Assembly: GCF_013204845.1 (NCBI RefSeq)
Contig: NZ_JABMKY010000021.1
Span: forward strand, 62,001 to 126,000
DNA length: 64,000 nt
From: Paenibacillus qinlingensis
GTDB taxonomy: Bacteria > Bacillota > Bacilli > Paenibacillales > NBRC-103111
Direction of reading: 5' to 3'
A model generated the notes under the pieces. The model worked only from the letters and a program-made list of their open reading frames with translations, made no database searches and was not told where the DNA came from. Each line of letters begins with the position of its first letter. The stretch's first letter is position 1. A program made the position numbers and the translations under genes. Below are positions 54,235 through 61,946 of this stretch, piece after piece.

Positions 54235-54756
54235 ATGTTAACTGAGCTTGCACATGCACGCCATTTGGCGCAACTAGGGCAATTGAAAGAGATTCTGGAT
54301 GGGGCCGAGCTAGCCACGAATCTATTAGAAAAATCCGAAGCGATCCCGCTGCATGTGCTGATGGCAGGGTTTCAAGAGGATAGCCAAGGAAGAGATCGTT
54401 TCCTTCATTTTAGCTTTTTGCCATTGGATGATGAGGATATTGTCGCGATTCAACTTCTGCAGATATACAGCACACTGCCATTTCATCTGCAAGCAGATGC
54501 TCGTAACGAGGTAGCCGCGCTCTTGCTCGAAATTAATACACGCTTGCCAATTGGTCACTTTGGCGTGAATGAAGAAGGCGAGATCCACTATCGTTATGTG
54601 TACAGCCTATCAGCTTCGCGTACATTCGAGAGTGATGAAGTATTAGAGATTCTTACTCTGTTCGTATACATGTGTGATATGTTCGGTGAGCACATCGAGC
54701 AGGTCGCCAGTGGTGAAGCGAAAGCAGAGCAGGTCATTCAGGCGTTAAGAGCGTAG
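54235..54756 (+). CDS. YbjN/CesT-chaperone-like protein
   Basis: A 173-residue acidic protein without signal or membrane helix. The segment EVAALLLEINTRLPIGHFGVNEEGEIHYRYVYSL matches the pattern of YbjN and type III secretion chaperone-like folds (helix, Asn, strand pair with an acidic turn). The C-terminus is helical. It starts 15 bases after the 680-residue protein and ends the operon. The pairing of a large secreted-type protein with a small chaperone-fold protein suggests it holds its neighbour in an export-ready form; this is inference. Confidence 0.65.
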   Translation: MLTELAHARHLAQLGQLKEILDGAELATNLLEKSEAIPLHVLMAGFQEDSQGRDRFLHFSFLPLDDEDIVAIQLLQIYSTLPFHLQADARNEVAALLLEINTRLPIGHFGVNEEGEIHYRYVYSLSASRTFESDEVLEILTLFVYMCDMFGEHIEQVASGEAKAEQVIQALRA

Positions 54757-54769
54757 CAATGAGCTGCAA

Positions 54770-54814
54770 AAAGACCTCCAAACCAAGAGATTGTGGTTTG
54801 GGGGTCTTTTTATA
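54770..54814. terminator. Bidirectional terminator at end of the long operon
   Basis: A 16-bp stem with one G-T pair (AAAGACCTCCAAACCA / TGGTTTGGGGGTCTTT) with T runs on both strands. It ends both the operon and the converging minus-strand gene at 54820. Confidence 0.9.
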
Positions 54815-54819
54815 TAAAT

Positions 54820-55398
54820 TTACAGTAGCGAGCTGAGGCGAATATCCAGTCTTGCTGCCACACCGGCAGGATTGCTTACACTGCGTGGTCCACCAAAGTT
54901 GAAGGCGATGATGACAATATCATTGCGGCCGCGTCGTAAAAATCGTCTTATATTGAAGCTGCGCCCCGTGTTGTAGAAAGAAGGGGTGTTTTGTGGTGCG
55001 TCATAGACCAAAGGTGCACCATTGATGATGACAACTGCGTAGTTGTCAATGGATAACAAGAGGGAAGCACTTCGAATAGATCTTAGCTGCGAGAGCGAGA
55101 AGCGTGTCGAAATGACCGCATTCTCACTGTTCAGGTTGCCAGAGAGCCAAACATAGCTGGCGTTGACCACGGGTATCCATCCTGGCTCACGCGAAATTTC
55201 CTGAGCGTTGAACCAAGAGTTATCTGTACCGATTGAGATGGTTGTTTGGTTGGGAAACAAGCGGCCTTTTCCTAGTTTGTTGTGCTTCTTCAGTTGAGCA
55301 AGGTATATCAGATTAGCTTTCATTTTCGGGATGCCTGCACTTCTCGGAAGTCGAACAATTCTACTCGATTTTCCTGCGATACGTTGTTTATTCATCAT
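54820..55398 (-). CDS. Beta-sandwich (lectin-like) protein of unknown function
   Basis: A 192-residue protein with a basic N-terminus (about 1-45), no signal peptide, and a beta-sandwich resembling the galactose-binding/alpha-rhamnosidase-N type: ISIGTDNSWFNAQEI, YVWLSGNL, LLLSIDNYAVVIINGAPLVYD, RSFNIRRFLRRGRNDIVIIAF. The GRNDIVIIAFNFGG stretch is typical of such accessory folds. A GGAGATGGCGAG stretch precedes the ATG. It converges on the effector operon. Could be a spore-surface or carbohydrate-binding protein; function not recognised. Confidence 0.6.
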   Translation of the reverse strand: MMNKQRIAGKSSRIVRLPRSAGIPKMKANLIYLAQLKKHNKLGKGRLFPNQTTISIGTDNSWFNAQEISREPGWIPVVNASYVWLSGNLNSENAVISTRFSLSQLRSIRSASLLLSIDNYAVVIINGAPLVYDAPQNTPSFYNTGRSFNIRRFLRRGRNDIVIIAFNFGGPRSVSNPAGVAARLDIRLSSLL

Positions 55399-55526
55399 CT
55401 CGCCATCTCCTATCAGGCTAAGAAATACTTACCAAACTATTCTATGCTTAATAGATAGAATTGCTGTGGTTAAAGCTGATAGAGATGCCAAATGTATGAG
55501 GACCCAATTCTCTGTAAGCGAATGAC

Positions 55527-55554
55527 AAAAAAACCTGAGTCCATAGGACTCAGG
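55527..55554 (-). terminator. Terminator of Gly-rich lipoprotein gene
   Basis: On the minus strand a perfect nine-bp stem (CCTGAGTCC / GGACTCAGG) is followed by seven T residues. Confidence 0.88.
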
Positions 55555-55583
55555 GCTGTATCATTTCCTCGGAAATATTCGAC

Positions 55584-56312
55584 TTATTTCACCTTGTTTT
55601 GCAAGAGTTCAACGAACTGTTTACCAGCGTCTCCCATTTGGCCGCCTGCAGGACGATTGCCGCCACCGAAGCCGCCACCATTTTGGCCTCCGCCACCAGC
55701 ATTACCGCCGCCAGCACCATTCGGTTTTTGGCCGTCTGCTCGCTGTCCACTGCCTGCCCCATCCGTGGTGTTCGCTTTAGGCGTAGCAGAAGCATTTGGC
55801 GTTTGAGTTTTGCTAGCATCACCGTTGGAGCCACTATTTCGATTGCCTTGTCCTTGGCCATTCTGCCCGGCATTGCCTTGGCCGTTTGGACCGCCGTTGC
55901 CACCGTTACCCCGATTGCTCATGCGCGTTTCTGCATCCGTTAGGAAGGTTTTCTGAGCATCTGTCAAATTTGCCAGCAGCTTGGTTTTATTATCGTCGCT
56001 GAGTTCATTCTTCGTGACAATATCCTGAGCGACAGGCAGCATAGCTTGCGCTTGCTCCTTCGTGATGGTCAATCCATCTGATTTATCCATCATGGTCAGC
56101 ATTTGGAATGTACTGAAAAGTTGTCTCTGTGCGGGATCCATCGCAGGGCGATTTTGTTGACCGTTCTGTTGCCCATTCCCTGCTGCTTTCTCCGTTTGCT
56201 GCCCGGGCTGGGAGGTGCTTGCAGCAGCGCTTTGTGTGTCAGATTGATTCCCGCATCCAGCCAAAAGAATGGGGATCAGGATGCAAATGCCTGCTAGTTT
56301 TTTCATATTCAT
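55584..56312 (-). CDS. Gly/Asn/Gln-rich lipoprotein
   Basis: A protein of about 242 residues with a lipobox (ILIPILLAGCGNQS). Residues about 40-130 are helical with KEQAQAMLPVAQDIVTKNEL and DAQKTFLTDAETRMSN. The second half is Gly/Asn/Gln-rich low complexity with GGGNAGGGG runs. Start is uncertain among GTG 56327, ATG 56312 and ATG 56306 because the AGGAG lies slightly far away. No homologous family is recognised. Probably surface-anchored. Monocistronic and ended by a strong terminator. Confidence 0.72.
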   Translation of the reverse strand: MNMKKLAGICILIPILLAGCGNQSDTQSAAASTSQPGQQTEKAAGNGQQNGQQNRPAMDPAQRQLFSTFQMLTMMDKSDGLTITKEQAQAMLPVAQDIVTKNELSDDNKTKLLANLTDAQKTFLTDAETRMSNRGNGGNGGPNGQGNAGQNGQGQGNRNSGSNGDASKTQTPNASATPKANTTDGAGSGQRADGQKPNGAGGGNAGGGGQNGGGFGGGNRPAGGQMGDAGKQFVELLQNKVK

Positions 56313-56327
56313 ACGTGTATGTATCAC

Positions 56328-56653
56328 TCCTATTAGTTTTATCTACGTTGTCATTGTACGATGGCATTATGAAAGAATAGCGAATAAATGCTGAAAGTCA
56401 GCTTAAAATTAGTATTTAAATATCTATAGTCTTAGTTGACGAGCTAACTGTAAAAAATACAGTTAAATTTCACCTTTTCAACGATTCGGAGTGATTAGCT
56501 GGATAAATTGTAGTTAATTTCGGCGTATTCGGTTATTTATGTGAATTTGTCTTGGATTAGCTTCATAAAATCCAGTTATTCTTCAATATACACTTGAAAT
56601 CTCGGAATTACATGCATGTTTTACAGCTAATCACCACAAAGCGCTCACGACAC
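56328..56653. repeat. Gene-free block with family A repeat motifs
   Basis: No gene is visible between the Gly-rich lipoprotein and pentapeptide genes. It has several copies of the same motif as 12.7-13.0 kb and 36.2-36.5 kb: aactgtaaaaaatacagtta (56446-56465), gattagctggataaattgta (56494-56513), attagcttcataaaatcca (56556-56574, exact repeat of 12937-12955) and ttttacagctaatc. Confidence 0.68.
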
Positions 56654-57526
56654 CTACTCGATACTGAAGTGTGCAGGGTGTGTTAAGTATGCAGGCAGCA
56701 TCGTGTGTCTATCGCCTTTGGCGGCATTCACTTGGAATTGAGTAAGAAACAGACTGTTGCTCAAATCCGCCCCGCGAAGGTCGGTGTCCCTGAGATCAGC
56801 ACCGATGAGATCTGCTTTCCGCAGATCAGCTCCTCGCAGATTAGCAGCTATTAAATAGGCACCTCGTAGATTGCTGGCCCTGAGATCAGCACCTTTGAGA
56901 TTAGCACCAATCAGATCGGCGCCTCTCCCGTAAGCTTTTCTGCGTCCTTTGGGGGCTCCATGCTCGCGCAGTGCTGCTTCGCGCACATGTTCGCTCGTTT
57001 GAAGAAGCAGAACATTCACCTCAGCTCGATGTGCAGCAATGTCCAGCGTGGTCAAGCTATGGGGATCGAGGTCCGTGAGGCGTTCCGTTTCAGCGAGTAA
57101 GTCGCTCAGTTCCTTATGAATCTCATCAGTCGTAGGCAAGGTTAAGGCTTCCGTCAAATACCAGAGCAGCTCATGAAGCTGGCGCATCAGAGGAAATACC
57201 TCAAACATGATCTTCGCGGTGTCAGGTGCTTTCCGCCAGTCCTGACCGCCGAAGGTGGTCTGAGAAACCTTCTGTCCCGCACCGAAGCAGTCATACACGG
57301 TACATCCTCGAAAGCCAATCTGACGAAGTTGGGTATGAACACCACAACGAAAGTCAGTTTGCAGATTCGTACAGGGCTGTCCAGCATCCTTATCATTAGC
57401 GAAATCTGTTGAAGCTGCGTAGGGCAGCGCCACACAACATAAACCAAAGCAATTCTCACAATCTCCTTGCATTTGTTGGCGTTTACTAGCCGTTGTTATC
57501 TCTGTAAAGCTTTCATTCTCCAGCAT
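56654..57526 (-). CDS. Cys-rich plus pentapeptide-repeat protein
   Basis: A 290-residue protein. The N-terminal part (about 19-75) has a cluster of cysteines ([32 protein letters not shown]) that probably binds metal. A helical middle (about 85-195) follows, then about ten pentapeptide repeats of the A(D/N)LxG class (about 200-255: [19 protein letters not shown] and onward). AGGAG precedes the ATG. Pentapeptide helices mimic DNA or act as scaffolds, but no target is evident. Context gives no clue. Confidence 0.8.
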   Translation of the reverse strand: MLENESFTEITTASKRQQMQGDCENCFGLCCVALPYAASTDFANDKDAGQPCTNLQTDFRCGVHTQLRQIGFRGCTVYDCFGAGQKVSQTTFGGQDWRKAPDTAKIMFEVFPLMRQLHELLWYLTEALTLPTTDEIHKELSDLLAETERLTDLDPHSLTTLDIAAHRAEVNVLLLQTSEHVREAALREHGAPKGRRKAYGRGADLIGANLKGADLRASNLRGAYLIAANLRGADLRKADLIGADLRDTDLRGADLSNSLFLTQFQVNAAKGDRHTMLPAYLTHPAHFSIE

Positions 57527-57654
57527 AAAAGAGGATCTCCTTGTTTCGTTATTATTTTTACATTATACAATGCGGCAGCCATATGCAAAAACAGGGAGTT
57601 ATGCTATAACTGGTGAAAAAGCTATTTCACGAACAATGTGAGAGGGTGACATCT

Positions 57655-58080
57655 ATGAGCACATTAACGAAAGCCATTTTAATCGCAGCGAAGGCCCATG
57701 ATGGTCAGGTAGACAAAGGGGGCAGCCCCTACATTTTACATCCAATTCGTTTAGCTAGCAGAGCTAAATCAACGGAGGAATCCATCGTTGCGGTCTTACA
57801 TGATGTCGTGGAGGATTCGGATCTAACCCTATTTGATTTGAAAAAAGAAGGTTTTAGCCTACCTATTCTGGAAGCGCTAGATTGCCTTACTAGAAGACCA
57901 GATGAATCGTATGAAGGATTTATTAAGAGGATCAAAGTAAATCTATTAGCGTCGGTTGTGAAGCTTCTGGACTTAGAAGATAATTGTGACCTCAGTCGAA
58001 TTGAACAACCTACCCGACAAGACTATGAACGAATCGATAAGTACAAAAAAGCAATAGCCGAATTGAAATATGGAAGCTGA
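57655..58080 (+). CDS. MESH1-like HD hydrolase of the RelA/SpoT family
   Basis: A 141-residue stand-alone HD domain with the (p)ppGpp hydrolase pattern: HDGQVDKGGSPYILHPIRLA, VAVLHDVVEDS (HD pair), and VKLLDLEDNCDLSR. There is no synthetase domain. Such small proteins hydrolyse (p)ppGpp or related nucleotides. The ATG at 57655 follows GAGAGGGTGA; an in-frame start at 57613 lacks a site. A terminator overlaps the stop codon. Confidence 0.86.
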   Translation: MSTLTKAILIAAKAHDGQVDKGGSPYILHPIRLASRAKSTEESIVAVLHDVVEDSDLTLFDLKKEGFSLPILEALDCLTRRPDESYEGFIKRIKVNLLASVVKLLDLEDNCDLSRIEQPTRQDYERIDKYKKAIAELKYGS

Positions 58081-58102
58081 CACCTGAGGTGTCAGTTTTT
58101 TT
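58077..58102 (+). terminator. Terminator overlapping the HD hydrolase stop codon
   Basis: Eight-bp stem (CTGACACC / GGTGTCAG) with a TGA loop and seven T residues. The left arm includes the stop codon. Confidence 0.86.
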
Positions 58103-58213
58103 GTCGAAAAAGACTTGAATAGAGAGGACATCAATCGACATACGAAATGAGCTTTTTGCAATATGATAAGTGTATGTGTACAGGCTGACTATATGAAGAA
58201 AGGGTTGATCGCC

Positions 58214-59413
58214 ATGAACAACATAAAAATATCCTCAAAAGGTATCGAAAAAGCGCTTCGTAAGTTTGATTATTTGCAAGCTATTGCCGAATATATTTGG
58301 AACGGTTTCGACGCTGAGGCTACGGCGGTAGACATAACCCTTCATAAAAACATACTAGACGGCGTGGATCAAATCGTAATTGCAGACAACGGTTATGGGA
58401 TTAAGTTGAAAGATTTAGAAGGAAAGTTTACGCCTTTCTACGAATCAGAGAAGAGTGTGGATCCTGATAAGCGTGGGAGAACGACTTCGGCTATGCATGG
58501 GAAAAATGGGATAGGGCGCTTAACGTTTCACCATTTTGCTTCTGAAGCGATTTGGCAAACCACGTACGAGGATGGTCTCCTGCTCAAAAATACGTATAAG
58601 ATTCATATTCAAGCGAAGCAATTGGATGCCTATCATGTGACTAAGCCTGATGTAACGGATAAGGATAGAGGAACGACCGTCACGTTTAACAATATTATCA
58701 AGGAGTTCGTGGTTGAGGATTTTCTAGCATTTTTGAGCAGAGAATTCGGATGGTTTTTGGAATTGCATGCAGATAAGCCATACTCGATTCGTATTGACGG
58801 TGAACCGCTGGACTACGCTAGCTTGATTGCGGAAAAGGAAACCTTCACATCCGTGCATGCGATGTCGCAGACGAAATTTCGAGTTACGTATATTCGTTGG
58901 GAAGATCGCATGAATCATGAATATTCGAAGTTGTATTTTATCGACTCCAAGTTGAAAGAGCAGCATAAGCAGCCCACAACGTTTAACAATAAAGGGGATT
59001 CCTTTTACCATAGTGTCTATATTCAGAGTAAGCTATTTGATCAGTTTGATTTCAGTCATGAGGATCTGAGCGGACAGCAGTCATTTACATTCGGTGCGAG
59101 CCGCAAAAGTGATGCGTTTCAATATCTATTGGATGAGCTGGGGACGTTCATTAGTGAGAAAAGGCAGCCCTATCTTCGGAAATTATCCGATGCTGTCATC
59201 AAGGAATTTGCAGAAGCGAAGGCATTTCCGACGTTCACGGGTGATCCTGAGGCAGCAAACCGGCGGGATGAGCTTGAAGCTGCAATTCGTGAGTTATGCC
59301 ATGCGGAGCCTAAGGTATTCGCGCGATTGAATCCGGAACAGAAGAAAGTGCTAGCGCACCTGATCCACGCCGTAGGGGCTGAGGAACGTCAATGGTTGAT
59401 GGCAGCTCTTTAA
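58214..59413 (+). CDS. GHKL (HSP90/MORC-like) ATPase, short form
   Basis: A protein of about 399 residues. The ATPase N-terminal domain has the GHKL boxes: YLQAIAEYIWNGFDAEA (N box), IVIADNGYGIK (G1), GKNGIGRLTF (G2 loop), GTTVTFNN. A transducer-like middle domain and a helical end follow. ATG 58214 lies nine bases from AAAGGG; upstream ATGs at 58163 and 58193 have no site. Family members I know of are often longer beyond this point, so the C-terminus may be truncated. No nuclease or helicase gene is adjacent. It could be an isolated MORC/MutL-like ATPase or a defence-related remnant. Confidence 0.72.
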   Translation: MNNIKISSKGIEKALRKFDYLQAIAEYIWNGFDAEATAVDITLHKNILDGVDQIVIADNGYGIKLKDLEGKFTPFYESEKSVDPDKRGRTTSAMHGKNGIGRLTFHHFASEAIWQTTYEDGLLLKNTYKIHIQAKQLDAYHVTKPDVTDKDRGTTVTFNNIIKEFVVEDFLAFLSREFGWFLELHADKPYSIRIDGEPLDYASLIAEKETFTSVHAMSQTKFRVTYIRWEDRMNHEYSKLYFIDSKLKEQHKQPTTFNNKGDSFYHSVYIQSKLFDQFDFSHEDLSGQQSFTFGASRKSDAFQYLLDELGTFISEKRQPYLRKLSDAVIKEFAEAKAFPTFTGDPEAANRRDELEAAIRELCHAEPKVFARLNPEQKKVLAHLIHAVGAEERQWLMAAL

Positions 59414-59493
59414 TGTATAATATGGGGAGACAAGTTTGCGAATTAGTGAGGTATCTCAGGCTATTCCTGTATTCAAATGAGATTGTGTAGCTA

Positions 59494-59525
59494 AAGCTGC
59501 GTCCTCACAGGGACGTGGCTTTTTT
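59494..59525 (+). terminator. Terminator after GHKL ATPase gene
   Basis: An 11-bp stem with two wobble pairs (AAGCTGCGTCC / GGACGTGGCTT) and a T run, about 80 bases after the stop. Confidence 0.78.
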
Positions 59526-59636
59526 CAAGCTACAGGATTATTCATTTTCATCTCGAATACGTGGAGACGGCTTTTTTTAGGGAACGTGAGGTCTGAGGCG
59601 AGAAGCACATAAGACCCGTGATAAGGAGAGTTAACC

Positions 59637-60170
59637 ATGCAAACTGTTTATCTAATATCTGGACCAGCGGGGGTAGGGAAATCTACGACTGCACGCGCTT
59701 TGGCCAAAGCTTTGCCAAACTCCGCATATATTTCAGGAGATGCTGTTAGTCATATGCACGTGAATGGTCGAGAGAAACCATGGGAAAGTCAGTCAGAGTT
59801 ATCGCTCATATGGCAAAACATTTGGCGGCTTGCCTCTAATTTTATTACACATGGTGTAGACGTGGTTGTCGATTATGTGACATTTCCTGAAGAGGCTAGA
59901 TGGCTTTACAAGCAGTTAATGGCATTAAATACTAATGTTGTTTATGTTGTTTTGTGGACAGATAAAGCGACGCTTCTGCAAAGGGATCAAACGAGATTAC
60001 CGCAGCATCAAATGGGTGAACGATGCCTGATTCTCATCGATGAATTTGAAAGTTCTGGCGTAGAACCGAGGCATGTTAAGGATACAAGCTCACACCGAGT
60101 AGAGAATTTGAATGAAATCGTAGATGACATTCGGAGTAACGACAAATATAGGCTGAATTCCGAAGTATGA
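59637..60170 (+). CDS. P-loop small-molecule kinase-like protein
   Basis: A 177-residue protein with a Walker A loop GPAGVGKSTTARALA, an LID-like Arg-rich segment (LLQRDQTRLPQHQMGERC) and a helical end. It resembles chloramphenicol phosphotransferase or shikimate/gluconate kinase-type folds. AAGGAGA precedes the ATG. Substrate unknown. Confidence 0.8.
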   Translation: MQTVYLISGPAGVGKSTTARALAKALPNSAYISGDAVSHMHVNGREKPWESQSELSLIWQNIWRLASNFITHGVDVVVDYVTFPEEARWLYKQLMALNTNVVYVVLWTDKATLLQRDQTRLPQHQMGERCLILIDEFESSGVEPRHVKDTSSHRVENLNEIVDDIRSNDKYRLNSEV

Positions 60171-60195
60171 TGAAAACGAATAAAGGAGCCAAGCA

Positions 60196-61323
60196 ATGAA
60201 CAATCCCGCATCAGGGCTGCATCACATCAAAGCAATGGTAGAGAAAAAAGTAACCTGGCTTGAGCTATTCTACGACCTGCTTTTTGTAGCGGCTGTTTCC
60301 AAAGCAAGTCATGTCTTAGTACATGTGCATCACGGCACAATCCCGCTGGAGTATTTAAGCAAATTCGTCCTTATTTTTATTCCAATTTGGTGGGCGTGGG
60401 TAGGGCAATCACTCTTTGTCAATCGGTTTGGACGGGACAGTACCTCGCATCGTGTTTTTCTCATTCTGCAATTATTTTTCGTATTAATTATGACGGCTAG
60501 CTTGTCCGTCGACTTTGATCAGTATTTTGTACCCTTTCTCATTGGTTATTTAGGTTTGAGAGCGATGACGGCGATTCAATACTTGGCTGTACATAAAAAG
60601 GAAGAAGATCATCGACGGATCACTGCACGTTATTTAGGCAGCCGTTTTTGGATCGGACTAGCCATATCGGCACTCTCCCTATTTTTTGACTCATGGATTC
60701 GCTACGCGGTGTTGTATGTGGGCATTATTGTGGATATTTTGCTCCCCCTATGGGGTCGGAAATACTTGGTGAGAAGCCCAATTAATACGCATCATTTATT
60801 AGAGCGTTTCTCGTTATTTACGCTGATTCTGCTTGGGGAATCGGTCATAAGCATTTTGACTGTCTTACAGTCGAGTGATTGGACTTGGCGATCCATACTT
60901 TTCGCATCGCTCACCTTTCTACTCATCATTGCGATGTGGTGGCAATATTTCGAGAATGTCGAAAAGAAAGTGAACAAAGCCTTAGAAACGGCGGGGCAAA
61001 CCATCATCTATGGCCATTTATTCATCTATTTATCCTTGTGTATGATGGCTGCATCGATTCAGTTGTTATTCTTGGATCAGTTGAATTATGGATTTATGTT
61101 AAGTTTTATTTTCGGTTCCGTGCTCCTATACTTTTTCTCAACATCCTTGGTCTTTCATAAGTATAGACATGCACATCAACGATTAAAGATAGCGCATCTT
61201 GCCGTATTTTTAGGGCTGCTAGCTTTATTTCTAGGCTTAGATCTGATGTTCGACATGCCGAATTACGTAATTATCGGAGAAATGATGTTATTTTTTGCTG
61301 TTTATGCGAAGGGAACGACTTGA
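60196..61323 (+). CDS. LtrA-like low temperature requirement membrane protein
   Basis: A 375-residue protein with about ten hydrophobic helices. The opening KKVTWLELFYDLLFVAAVSKASHVL and the later LLGESVISIL are typical of the LtrA family. AAAGGAG precedes the ATG. Family function is poorly known. Its last bases overlap the region ahead of the next gene, whose start lies 26 bases downstream. Confidence 0.85.
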   Translation: MNNPASGLHHIKAMVEKKVTWLELFYDLLFVAAVSKASHVLVHVHHGTIPLEYLSKFVLIFIPIWWAWVGQSLFVNRFGRDSTSHRVFLILQLFFVLIMTASLSVDFDQYFVPFLIGYLGLRAMTAIQYLAVHKKEEDHRRITARYLGSRFWIGLAISALSLFFDSWIRYAVLYVGIIVDILLPLWGRKYLVRSPINTHHLLERFSLFTLILLGESVISILTVLQSSDWTWRSILFASLTFLLIIAMWWQYFENVEKKVNKALETAGQTIIYGHLFIYLSLCMMAASIQLLFLDQLNYGFMLSFIFGSVLLYFFSTSLVFHKYRHAHQRLKIAHLAVFLGLLALFLGLDLMFDMPNYVIIGEMMLFFAVYAKGTT

Positions 61324-61348
61324 GAAATCACCTGGAGGGGAAGAAGAT

Positions 61349-61891
61349 ATGCGCATTGAACTGGATGCTGATCTTACACTTAAATCGCTTGAGCCGAAGG
61401 ATGCCGAAGCCCTTTTTGCATTAACCGACAGCTGTCGAGATTACCTGAGAGAATGGTTGCCTTGGGTGGATGCCACGCAGAATAGCGATCATTCAAGAGC
61501 TTTTATCCAGCACTGTCAGCATCAAGAAGCAGCCAATAATGGCTTCAATGCCGGCATTTGGTTCAAAGATGAGTTTGCAGGCTGTGTCGGATTTCACCCG
61601 ATCAGTTGGGTCAATCACAGTGCCAGTCTGGGTTACTGGTTAGGAGAAGGCTTTCAAGGTCATGGTATCATGACGCGAGCCTGCCAATGGCTTGTGGACT
61701 ATTCGTTCAACGAATTGGGCCTAAACCGAGTCGAAATTAGATGTGGAGATACTAACTTCAAAAGCCGAGCCATTCCGGAGAAATTAGGGTTTACGAGAGA
61801 AGGGCAGATTCGGGATGCTGCCTGGCTGAATGATCATTATATCGACCTCATTGTGTATGGCATGCTAAAGCGTGAGTGGAGGCGTGGTTAA
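61349..61891 (+). CDS. RimL-like GNAT acetyltransferase
   Basis: A 180-residue GNAT of the ribosomal-protein Nalpha-acetyltransferase type (RimJ/RimL): DLTLKSLEPKDAEALFAL, SASLGYWLGEGFQGHGIMT and VEIRCGDTNFKSRAIPEKLGF. The ATG 61349 follows GGAGGGG; an upstream in-frame ATG at 61295 has no site. Likely a peptide or metabolite acetyltransferase. Confidence 0.9.
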   Translation: MRIELDADLTLKSLEPKDAEALFALTDSCRDYLREWLPWVDATQNSDHSRAFIQHCQHQEAANNGFNAGIWFKDEFAGCVGFHPISWVNHSASLGYWLGEGFQGHGIMTRACQWLVDYSFNELGLNRVEIRCGDTNFKSRAIPEKLGFTREGQIRDAAWLNDHYIDLIVYGMLKREWRRG

Positions 61892-61906
61892 TCGTAAGGA
61901 ACGAAG

Positions 61907-61935
61907 AAGCAGGTTGCCTCGGCAACCTGCTTTCT
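61907..61935. terminator. Bidirectional terminator between RimL-like and SH3-repeat genes
   Basis: A perfect 12-bp stem (AAGCAGGTTGCC / GGCAACCTGCTT) with a two-base loop and short T-rich flanks on both strands. Confidence 0.82.
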
Positions 61936-61946
61936 TGTACATATGG

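Noticed and set aside
36544-54756. Prophage or integrated element
   Set aside because: No integrase, terminase, capsid, portal or lysis genes and no att-like repeats were seen; the DUF4280 and DUF4157 proteins alone do not support a phage.
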